Positions 1 through 5,669 of a stretch of DNA of 13,214 nucleotides are shown here, in pieces (within the stretch, counting starts at the first letter, position 1; the number at the start of each line of letters is the position of its first letter). This DNA is from Pseudomonadota bacterium (GTDB lineage: Bacteria; Myxococcota; UBA9042; PHBI01). The stretch covers positions 1-13,214 of the forward strand of contig SXIE01000025.1 in assembly GCA_005772945.1 (NCBI GenBank). Direction: 5' to 3'. The translations under genes were made by a program, and so were the position numbers. The notes under the pieces are model-generated. The model ran no database searches, was not told the DNA's origin, and saw only the letters and a list, made by a program, of their open reading frames with translations.

Positions 1-294
1 ACGCGCGCGGCGCTGCTCGCCGACGACGGCATCATCAAGAAGCGCGATCTGTCGCCGGTCATCCTGGCGCCGGCCGGCGCGGGCGCGAGCGGCATGAGCG
101 GCGCGGGCGGGCTCGGGCTCGATCGCGGGACCTTGCGCGATCGCGTCGACCGACTCGAGGCGGCGGTCCTCGAGGAGGCGCTCAAGCGCGCCGGCAACAA
201 CAAGAGCGAGGTGGCGCGTGAGCTGGGCCTGTCGCGCGCCGGCTTGAACCTGAAGCTGAAGCGCCTCGGCGTCGCCGGCGCGGACGAGTCGTAG
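1..294 (+). CDS. NtrC-family sigma-54-dependent activator, C-terminal fragment (Fis-type HTH)
   Basis: The frame is open from base 1 and ends at TAG 292-294, so only about 97 C-terminal residues are present. The first 22 or so residues (LLADDGIIKKRDLSPVI) look like the segment that follows the AAA+ domain in sigma-54 activators, where a 'Ladg..I...dLP' stretch is usual. A Gly/Ala/Ser-rich linker follows. The last 45 residues form a Fis/NtrC-type helix-turn-helix: RLEAAVLEEAL, then NNKSEVARELGLSR as the helix pair, then LNLKLKRLGV. Known members bind enhancer-like sites and use ATP to open sigma-54 promoters; the ATPase core and any receiver or FHA sensor domain lie upstream of the window. The stop codon abuts the GTG start of the esterase gene, so the two are probably co-transcribed. 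The family call is secure; the input signal cannot be told. Confidence 0.85.
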   Translation, partial: TRAALLADDGIIKKRDLSPVILAPAGAGASGMSGAGGLGLDRGTLRDRVDRLEAAVLEEALKRAGNNKSEVARELGLSRAGLNLKLKRLGVAGADES

Positions 295-1227
295 GTGGCG
301 TTCGCGTTCGGTGCGGCGATCTCGTGGGTGTTGGCGTGGACGGCGGCGGCGCCCCTCGGGCCACATGGTCCGGGCGAGGCCGTCGCATCGGCCCCTACAG
401 CCCCGCCGGTCCCTGCCGGCGCCGCGTCCCAGCTCCTGGTCGTGACGTTCGCCAGCGACGCCCTCGCCTCCGATGCGAGCTACCGCGCGTACCTGCCGCC
501 CGGCTACGGCGCGCCCGACTCCGCGCCGAGCCCCGCGCCGCGCTACCCGCTGGTCGTCTTGCTGCACGGGCTCGGCGGTCAGGGCGCCGACTGGTTCGAC
601 CCGACGCGCGGCGATCTCGTGCCGACCCTGGACCACGGCATCGCCAGCGGGGCACTCGCGCCGCTGGTGGCCATCGCGCCCGACGGCCGGAACGGCTATT
701 GGACCGATCATCGCGATGGGCTCGCGGGCCACGCCTACGGGCGCTACCTCGACGAGGTCGTGGCCGACGCGGAGCGCCGCTTTCGCCTGCGCCCCGCCGC
801 GCGCGCGCTCGTCGGCGTGTCGATGGGTGGCCACGGTGCCATGCTGCGCGCGCTGCGCGAGCCCGAGCGCTGGCGCGCGGTCGTGTCGATCGCGGGGGCG
901 CTGTTCGCCGCGCCGCCGACGCACCGTCCTATCTATAAGGAGGTCTGGGGGGACCCGCCGGACCCCGCGTATTGGGCGGCCGAATCGCCGATGGGGCTCC
1001 TCGCGGCGTGGCCGGCGCAGCGCGCCCTTCCGCCGATCTTCCTGAGCTGCGGCGCCGAGGACACCGAGCGCTTCCTCGACCTGACGCTCGGTGCCGAGAC
1101 GCGGCTCGTCGCGCTGGGCGCGCGGCCCCCGGTCGTCATCACGCCGGGAGCGCACACCTGGACCGCGTGGCGCGCGGCGACCCCGCGCTGGCTCCCGTGG
1201 CTCGAGGCTCAGCTGGTCCGCCCCTGA
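295..1227 (+). CDS. Putative exported serine esterase (esterase D / PF00756-like alpha/beta hydrolase)
   Basis: A 310-residue protein with the landmarks of the putative-esterase (esterase D, antigen 85-like) alpha/beta hydrolases. It has an oxyanion-hole stretch HGLGG (residues 91-95), nucleophile elbow GVSMGG with Ser176, a likely acid Asp256 in CGAEDTE, and a likely catalytic His287 in PGAHTW. The order and spacing fit the family. The substrate is unknown; relatives cleave carboxyl esters, S-formylglutathione or siderophore esters. The first 20 residues are hydrophobic and followed by a Pro/Ala-rich linker to about residue 45, suggesting export, but a positively charged n-region is missing, so secretion is uncertain. 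The GTG start at 295 directly follows the upstream TAG; GGACGAG at 281-287 could serve as a ribosome site. A slightly later start, such as GTG 328, is possible. Translation is probably coupled to the regulator gene. Confidence 0.85.
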   Translation: MAFAFGAAISWVLAWTAAAPLGPHGPGEAVASAPTAPPVPAGAASQLLVVTFASDALASDASYRAYLPPGYGAPDSAPSPAPRYPLVVLLHGLGGQGADWFDPTRGDLVPTLDHGIASGALAPLVAIAPDGRNGYWTDHRDGLAGHAYGRYLDEVVADAERRFRLRPAARALVGVSMGGHGAMLRALREPERWRAVVSIAGALFAAPPTHRPIYKEVWGDPPDPAYWAAESPMGLLAAWPAQRALPPIFLSCGAEDTERFLDLTLGAETRLVALGARPPVVITPGAHTWTAWRAATPRWLPWLEAQLVRP

Positions 1228-1506
1228 CGCGGAAGCGGGGGCGGGCGATGATGCTCCCGTCACGCTGCTTGAGGTTCATCGGTCGGTGGTTTAGCTTGGG
1301 AGTCCTCCGCGGGTTTCGTTGCGGGCACGTCGATCGGCGTGGCCGCAGCTCCTTCCGGTGCGCACTCCAGTTGCGTACCACCCGCAGTCGATCGATGGGC
1401 ACGCCCCGCGCGCCCTTCGCGCCCTTCGCGCCCTTTGCGCCCTTTGCGCATCTGCGATCGAGTTCAAACCGCGCCGCCCGGCGCCCCAAGACCCGGGATT
1501 CATGCC
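1228..1506. other. Gene-free leader between esterase and zinc-ribbon gene
   Basis: These 279 bp contain no convincing gene. They hold a run of four 9-bp repeats (1410-1445) and a small perfect inverted repeat GCGCCG-CC-CGGCGC (1471-1484) just before the next start. No U-rich tract follows that hairpin, so it is not a standard terminator. I could not find a clear -35/-10 pair, although a promoter for the 1507 gene is expected here. An overlapping frame stays open from 1339 through the repeat into the 1507 gene, but the Arg/Pro-rich translation before 1507 looks non-coding. Confidence 0.6.
1410..1445. repeat. Four tandem 9-bp units (GCGCCCTTC/T)
   Basis: Four head-to-tail copies: GCGCCCTTC at 1410 and 1419, GCGCCCTTT at 1428 and 1437. 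The two variants sit as a 2+2 block, suggesting local duplication. The array ends 61 bp before the ATG at 1507. Because the unit is a multiple of three, every frame through it stays open, which produces artificial low-complexity translations on both strands. Confidence 0.9.
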
Positions 1507-2115
1507 ATGACCACCAAGGTCCGCGACGTCGTTTCCGCACAGTGTGCGAGCTGCAAGGATGCCGTCGACGTCGAGGTCCTCTCGATGGCCGGCGACGAGA
1601 TCGTCACCGTCAAGTGCAAGACCTGCGCGACCTCGCAGACCTATCGCTCGCCCGTCGAGCGCGCCCGGCTGGGGCGCCGCGTGGTCGACGTGAGTGGGTC
1701 CGAGCCCAGTCCGCGCCCGCGCTCGCGTGGCCCGCGTCGCGTGCTGTCCTCGACGGGACGCGAGATCGCCGACAGCCCGCGTATGCCGTCGGCGCCGCCG
1801 CCAGCGCCACCGAGGACGCCGCCGCCGCCGCCGTCCACGCCGGAGACCCTGCGCGCGGCGGCGAAAGTGGCCGCCAACGCCGACGATCTGCGGCAGCGCT
1901 GGGACGCCGTGACGGCGGACCGCACGGCGCGTCATGGTCGGCCGCACCGCGCGTCCGATCGGTACCGCGCCGGCGAGCTTGTTTTGGACTCGGTGCACGG
2001 CATGGGGGTCATCGAGGCGATTGCGGCCGACGGGACGTTGCGGGTGCTGTTCCGACGCGGCTACGAGAGCCTGCCGAGCCAGTCGCACGTCGAGCTCGTG
2101 GCGCGCGGATCCTGA
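1507..2115 (+). CDS. Uncharacterised zinc-ribbon / Tudor-like (CarD- or UvrD-C-like) protein
   Basis: A 202-residue cytoplasmic protein that I do not recognise as a named family. The N-terminus has two CxxC knuckles, C13-x2-C16 and C37-x2-C40, separated by 20 residues, as in a treble-clef or zinc-ribbon fold. Residues 65-80 are basic and Pro/Ser-rich, and 93-113 are almost all Pro/Ala/Ser. After a short helix (114-140) comes a compact beta domain at 152-200: RYRAGELVLDSVHGMGVIEA, then DGTLRVLFRRGYESLP. This resembles the Tudor-like domains of CarD/CdnL and of the UvrD/PcrA C-terminus, where 'GD.V.H..fG.G.V' is followed by 'v.F...G...L'. In those families the domain contacts RNA polymerase. 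ATG 1507 is chosen because GGGA (1495-1498) lies 8 bp upstream; ATG 1502 reads into a stop after two codons. A role in transcription is inference. Confidence 0.75.
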   Translation: MTTKVRDVVSAQCASCKDAVDVEVLSMAGDEIVTVKCKTCATSQTYRSPVERARLGRRVVDVSGSEPSPRPRSRGPRRVLSSTGREIADSPRMPSAPPPAPPRTPPPPPSTPETLRAAAKVAANADDLRQRWDAVTADRTARHGRPHRASDRYRAGELVLDSVHGMGVIEAIAADGTLRVLFRRGYESLPSQSHVELVARGS

Positions 2116-2192
2116 CGGACAGTTCGCGGGCAACCTCGCTTCCGGGTCCGAGGCGGACGCCGCGCGAGGTCTTCGCGGGGCTCGCGGCGCGG

Positions 2193-2221
2193 TTGCCGGG
2201 TCGGTGAGCGCCTGCTACGAA
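2193..2221 (+). promoter_or_regulatory. Weak sigma-70-like promoter candidate for fbaB
   Basis: TTGCCG (2193-2198) and TACGAA (2216-2221) are separated by exactly 17 bp in the 161-bp gap before fbaB, giving a predicted start near 2228. Matches are 4/6 and 3/6, so this is only a candidate. An inverted repeat CGCGA-N5-TCGCG (2163-2177) lies just upstream. A ribosome site AAGGA (2261-2265) lies 11 bp before the fbaB ATG. Confidence 0.3.
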
Positions 2222-2276
2222 AGCGCACCGAGACCCGCGTCGACTGCCGACGCCGCGACCAAGGAAACACCACGCC

Positions 2277-3200
2277 ATGTCGAACACCGCACGCGTTCGC
2301 GAGATCCTCAGCTGGTACGGAAGCGAGAACCCCGGGGTCCTGACGAACCTCGCGCGCATCCTCAATCACGGCCGCCTTGGCGGCACCGGGCGCCTCTGCA
2401 TCCTGCCGGTCGACCAGGGTTGGGAGCACGGGCCGGCGCGCAGCTTCGCGAAGAACCCGGTCGCCTACGACCCGCGTTACCTCTTCGAGCTCGGCATCGA
2501 GTCGGGGTGCAACGCGTACGCGGCGCCGCTCGGGGCGCTCGAGGCCGGCGCGCGCGAGTTCGCTGGCGAGATCCCGCTCATCCTCAAGGTCAACCACAAC
2601 AACAGCCTCTACACGGCGCAGAACTCCGATCAGGCCGTCGTGGCGACGGTGGACGACGCGCTCAGGCTCGGGTGCGCTGCGATCGGCTTCACGATCTATC
2701 CGGGGAGCACCGCCGCCATCGGACAATACGAGGAGATCCGGGCGCTTACGGCCGAGGCCAAGCGCAAGGGCATCGTCGTCGTCATCTGGTCTTACGCGCG
2801 CGGCGAGCAGATCTCGACCGCCGGCGAGACCGCGATCGACGTCATCTCGTATGGCGCGCACATCGCGGCGCAGCTCGGCGCGCACATCATCAAGGTGAAG
2901 CCGCCGACGGCGCACCTCGAGCAGGATGCGGCCAAGAAGGTGTACCTCGCGACCGGGCGGCCGGTGTCGACCTTGACCGAGCGCATTCGCGACGTGGTGC
3001 AGTCGTGTTTTGCGGGGCGGCGGGTGGTCGTCTTTTCGGGCGGCGCGGCCAAGGGGACCGACGAGGTCCTGGCCGAGTGCCGCGAGCTGGCGGCGGGCGG
3101 GGCGTTCGGGTCGATCATGGGGCGGAATGCGTTCCAGCGGCCCAAGGCCGAGGCGCTCGCGCTGCTGGCGTCCGTCATGGACATCTACGCGCAGGCGTGA
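2277..3200 (+). CDS. fbaB: Class I fructose-bisphosphate aldolase (DhnA/FbaB type)
   Basis: A 307-residue cytoplasmic enzyme of the DhnA/FbaB class I aldolases, which interconvert fructose 1,6-bisphosphate with glyceraldehyde 3-phosphate and dihydroxyacetone phosphate through a Schiff base, without metal. Seen in the sequence: ILPVDQGWEHGP (42-53), the family's early active-site strand with its Asp; LKVNHNN (103-109); GFTIYPGS (137-144); HIIKVKPP (203-210), whose Lys206 is the likely Schiff-base lysine (Lys208 is the alternative); and the phosphate-binding end VFSGGAAKG (252-260) plus GRNAFQRP (282-289). The length fits the family. AAGGA at 2261-2265 supports ATG 2277. Only 2 bp separate it from the following SGNH gene, so it probably leads a three-gene operon. 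Related aldolases can act on other sugar phosphates, but the motif set is typical FBP aldolase. Confidence 0.92.
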   Translation: MSNTARVREILSWYGSENPGVLTNLARILNHGRLGGTGRLCILPVDQGWEHGPARSFAKNPVAYDPRYLFELGIESGCNAYAAPLGALEAGAREFAGEIPLILKVNHNNSLYTAQNSDQAVVATVDDALRLGCAAIGFTIYPGSTAAIGQYEEIRALTAEAKRKGIVVVIWSYARGEQISTAGETAIDVISYGAHIAAQLGAHIIKVKPPTAHLEQDAAKKVYLATGRPVSTLTERIRDVVQSCFAGRRVVVFSGGAAKGTDEVLAECRELAAGGAFGSIMGRNAFQRPKAEALALLASVMDIYAQA

Positions 3201-3202
3201 GG

Positions 3203-4177
3203 ATGCGGGGGCGACGGATCGGGGTGTCGGCCGTGGCGGCCGCGGTGATGGCGGTGCTCGTGACCGCAGCCGGGGCGGCGCGCGCGGCGCCGGGGCCGCT
3301 CGGCGATCCCACGCGCCCGGTGAAGGTCGTCGTGCTCGGCGGCTCGGTGAGCGCGTACGGGCAGGGGGGCTATGCGCAGTGGATCCCGGCCGTGTGCGCC
3401 AAGGTCGACCTCGTCAACCGCGCGAAAGAAAAGCTGAATGCGTGGGAGCTGCGCGAGCGCTTCAAGCACGAGGTGATGAAGGACGCGTCGCTCGGGCTGA
3501 AGGCGCGCGTCCGAGACGGGGCCGAGGTGTGGCTCGTGTTTCTCGGCGGGCTCAACAGCGTGGCGAGCCCGGACGGCACGAATCTCGATGTGGCCAAGAC
3601 GTTCAAGGCCGCGCGCGACGCTGGGCTCAAGACCATGGGGCTCACGATCAACCCGTGGGGATCGGAGAAGGATCGGCGCTGGCAGGGACCCGAAGGGATC
3701 GCCTACCGCGACTACACGCAGCGCACGGTCGACTTCGTGATGGGGCGGCTCACGCCGGCGCAAGCGTTCGGTAAGGCGGCGGGCGGACGGACGGCGTACG
3801 AAGCCGGCGAGCTGCCCGACATCGCGATCGATATCTGGGATTCGGCGCTGCGTCATCGCGACGCGCCGCTGCGGGAGCGCGCCAAGATCGCGCGGCTCGC
3901 GGGGCGCTCGAAGTGGGTTCAGGCGCGGCTCGCGACGGTGCCCGAGGCGGAGCGTGAGGCGGCGCTCGAGGCGCTCGTGACGGCCGCGGTGGCGCTGCCG
4001 CGTTACTTCATGCGACCCGATTTCGTGGCGTTCGATCCGATCCATCCGAACGCCGAAGGGCACCGCGAGATCGCGCGCCTCATGTGTGCCAAGGCGCCGG
4101 CGAGCTGGGATTGCGACTGTCGGCGCTTCGAGCGGTTCGCATGGGACCACCGACGCGGTAAGCTCAAGACGCTTTGA
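3203..4177 (+). CDS. Secreted SGNH/GDSL-type hydrolase
   Basis: A 324-residue protein with a Sec signal peptide: basic MRGRR, hydrophobic 8-27, likely cleavage after ARA at 28. The mature part carries SGNH landmarks in order. VLGGSVSAYG (44-53) is block I with the usual GDS changed to GGS and nucleophile Ser48. FLGGLNS (113-119) is block III, with Asn118 as the oxyanion residue. FDPIHPNAEGH (277-287) is block V, with Asp278 and His281 as the remaining triad members. A helical insert at roughly 180-265 separates blocks III and V. Four cysteines (65, 295, 304, 306) could form disulfides after export. The substrate is unknown; relatives are lipases, acyl or acetyl esterases and thioesterases. 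GTG 3197, overlapping the fbaB stop, is an in-frame alternative start two codons earlier. The coding end overlaps no gene; the next begins 8 bp on. Confidence 0.8.
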   Translation: MRGRRIGVSAVAAAVMAVLVTAAGAARAAPGPLGDPTRPVKVVVLGGSVSAYGQGGYAQWIPAVCAKVDLVNRAKEKLNAWELRERFKHEVMKDASLGLKARVRDGAEVWLVFLGGLNSVASPDGTNLDVAKTFKAARDAGLKTMGLTINPWGSEKDRRWQGPEGIAYRDYTQRTVDFVMGRLTPAQAFGKAAGGRTAYEAGELPDIAIDIWDSALRHRDAPLRERAKIARLAGRSKWVQARLATVPEAEREAALEALVTAAVALPRYFMRPDFVAFDPIHPNAEGHREIARLMCAKAPASWDCDCRRFERFAWDHRRGKLKTL

Positions 4178-4180
4178 AGG
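4177..4180 (+). promoter_or_regulatory. Ribosome binding site deciding the ChaN-like start
   Basis: AAGG lies 5 bp before ATG 4186 and overlaps the stop of the SGNH gene. It favours ATG 4186 over the in-frame TTG at 4174, which has no such site. Confidence 0.55.
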
Positions 4181-4185
4181 CCGTC

Positions 4186-5091
4186 ATGTCGAAAACTCGG
4201 GTCGGGAATGCTTGCGCGATGGTCGCGTGCGCGTGGGTGATCGCGGCCTGTGGCACCACCCAGGGCGGCGTGCGCCCGAGCGGCGAGACGTTCATCGGGC
4301 AGGTGTGGGATGCGCGGACCGGGGCCGTGCTCGCGCTCGGTGACGTGCTCAAGCGCTTGGACCAGGTCGACGTGGTCCTGGTCGGCGAGGAGCACGGCAA
4401 GCGGCGGCACCACGAAGTGCAGCGCGCGGTGGCGGCGGCGGTCGCCTATCTGCGCGGGGTGCCGCGCGTCGTCATCGCGGTCGAATGGTTGCCAGCGTCG
4501 TCGGCGAGCGAGGTGCGCAAGTGGTTGGCGAGCGACGAGTCCGTCGACGCGCTGCGCGAGGCGACGCACTGGGACACGGTTTGGGGGCACTCGTTCGCGT
4601 CGTACGCGCCGGTCTTCGAGTGGGCTCGGAGCAACAAGGTGCAGCTCGTGCCGATCAACGCGAACCCGATCTTGCCCAAGCTCGTGGCGCGCGGCGGGAC
4701 CGATGCAGTTCAGGGGCGTCTGCGCGAGCAGCTGCCGCCGCTCGATAGTGGCAACGAGGCGCACAAGGCTTGGTTCAAGGCGCAGATGACGGCTATGGGG
4801 GACGCGCACCCCGGGGCCGACGAGGGCGAGGCGTTCGAGAACCTGTATCTCGCGCAGGTCCTCTGGGACGAGACGATGGCCAAGGCGACGATCGAGCTGG
4901 CCGAGCGCACGCCGTCGGTCATCGTGTTCGCGGGGCTTGGGCACACGCAGCACGGGCTCGGGATCCCGGCGCGGCTCGGGTCGCTTCGATGGCTCGTGGT
5001 GCGGCCGGTGACGCGCCTCGAAGAGGTGCGCGAGACCATCCGCGACGCGCCGTTTCCGGAGCGCGACGCGGATCTGCTTTGGATGCCGTGA
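4186..5091 (+). CDS. ChaN-like lipoprotein (haem-binding uptake / Cofac_haem_bdg family, PF04187)
   Basis: A 301-residue lipoprotein. The signal sequence ends in a lipobox WVIAAC with Cys22 as the lipidated residue. VVLVGEEHGKRRHHEVQ (63-79) matches the 'llGE.Hd...HH..Q' signature of the ChaN family, and VIVFAGLGHTQHGLGIPARL (245-264) matches its C-terminal 'G.GH...g.GvP..l' signature. The middle (95-165) has the expected VIAVEWLP and VPINANP strands. Characterised ChaN binds haem as a dimer and was linked to iron uptake; many relatives have no proven haem role and the fold resembles erythromycin esterase/EreA-type hydrolases, so haem binding is inference. It sits last in the fbaB-SGNH run, 8 bp behind the SGNH gene, suggesting shared transcription. 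No TonB receptor or haem transporter is nearby. Confidence 0.8.
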   Translation: MSKTRVGNACAMVACAWVIAACGTTQGGVRPSGETFIGQVWDARTGAVLALGDVLKRLDQVDVVLVGEEHGKRRHHEVQRAVAAAVAYLRGVPRVVIAVEWLPASSASEVRKWLASDESVDALREATHWDTVWGHSFASYAPVFEWARSNKVQLVPINANPILPKLVARGGTDAVQGRLREQLPPLDSGNEAHKAWFKAQMTAMGDAHPGADEGEAFENLYLAQVLWDETMAKATIELAERTPSVIVFAGLGHTQHGLGIPARLGSLRWLVVRPVTRLEEVRETIRDAPFPERDADLLWMP

Positions 5092-5098
5092 AAGGCTC

Positions 5099-5638
5099 TT
5101 ACGCGCGTAGGACGAAGACCTGCTCGCGCGCGTAGACCGCGCCGGTTGGCAAGGTTTGCGACGAGAAGAGCGTGAACGATTCGACCCGGAAGGGGGCGGG
5201 CCGATAGAGCGCGTGGTCGGCGGCGAAGGCCTGGAGGCGGCTCACGGGCGCGTCATCCAGGCGCGCGAGCGTCACGTGCGGCACCCAGCGGCGGCGGTCC
5301 GGCTCGATCCCGAGGCGCGTGGCGCTCGTGTCGACGAGCTTGCGCAGGTGCTCGAGGGGCGCCGAGCGTTCCACGCCGAGCCACAGGACCTCGGCCTCAC
5401 CGCGCGGCGGGAAGAAGCCGATGCCGCCGAGCTGGACCTCGAAGGGCTCGAGGCGGATGCGCGCGAGCGCGGTCACCGTGTCGCGCAGCGTCGCGCCGCT
5501 GACGTCGCCGAGGAAGCGCAGGGTCAGGTGGAGCGCGTCCTCGTCCACCCAACGGGTGCCGGGGAGGCCGACCGTCACGCCGAGGAGCTCCTCGCGCAGC
5601 GGAGCGGGGAGATCGACGGCCACGAAGTAGCGAGACAT
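5099..5638 (-). CDS. thpR: RNA 2',3'-cyclic phosphodiesterase (2H phosphoesterase)
   Basis: A 179-residue protein of the ThpR/LigT branch of 2H phosphoesterases. These open RNA 2',3'-cyclic phosphate ends to a 2'-phosphate and can join or cleave 2'-5' RNA linkages in the cytoplasm. Both catalytic HxTx motifs are present: HLTLRFLGD (H37, T39) and HVTLARL (H121, T123), with the family-typical N-terminus RYFVAVDLP and a closing strand FTLFSSQ near 155. The length is normal. AAGGA lies 9 bp before the ATG. It is the last of five minus-strand genes, 31 bp behind the esterase lipoprotein, and ends 7 bp from the convergent ChaN-like gene. I see no terminator between them, so the two convergent transcripts may overlap. 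Its cellular role is poorly defined in most bacteria. Confidence 0.93.
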   Translation of the reverse strand: MSRYFVAVDLPAPLREELLGVTVGLPGTRWVDEDALHLTLRFLGDVSGATLRDTVTALARIRLEPFEVQLGGIGFFPPRGEAEVLWLGVERSAPLEHLRKLVDTSATRLGIEPDRRRWVPHVTLARLDDAPVSRLQAFAADHALYRPAPFRVESFTLFSSQTLPTGAVYAREQVFVLRA

Positions 5639-5669
5639 GCCCGAAGGTCCTTGGGGGAAGGGGTCGGCG

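Noticed and set aside
1459..1472. GAGTTCAAACC resembling a tRNA T-arm
   Set aside because: The flanking bases do not pair as a T-stem and no acceptor, D-arm or anticodon arm could be built around it.
1471..1484. GC-rich inverted repeat as a terminator
   Set aside because: The loop is only 2 bp and no T-run follows. It sits immediately before a start codon, an unlikely place for an intrinsic terminator.
1934..3202. Upstream extension of the SGNH hydrolase frame
   Set aside because: The frame overlaps the Tudor-like gene and all of fbaB. A signal peptide begins exactly at ATG 3203 (or GTG 3197), so the longer frame is chance.
3185..4150. 321-residue frame antisense to the SGNH hydrolase gene
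   Set aside because: Arg/His-rich composition without motifs, opposite a gene with signal peptide and intact SGNH blocks.
5092..5098. Bidirectional terminator between the convergent ChaN-like and thpR genes
   Set aside because: The gap is only 7 bp and I found no hairpin with a T-run there or in the adjacent gene ends.
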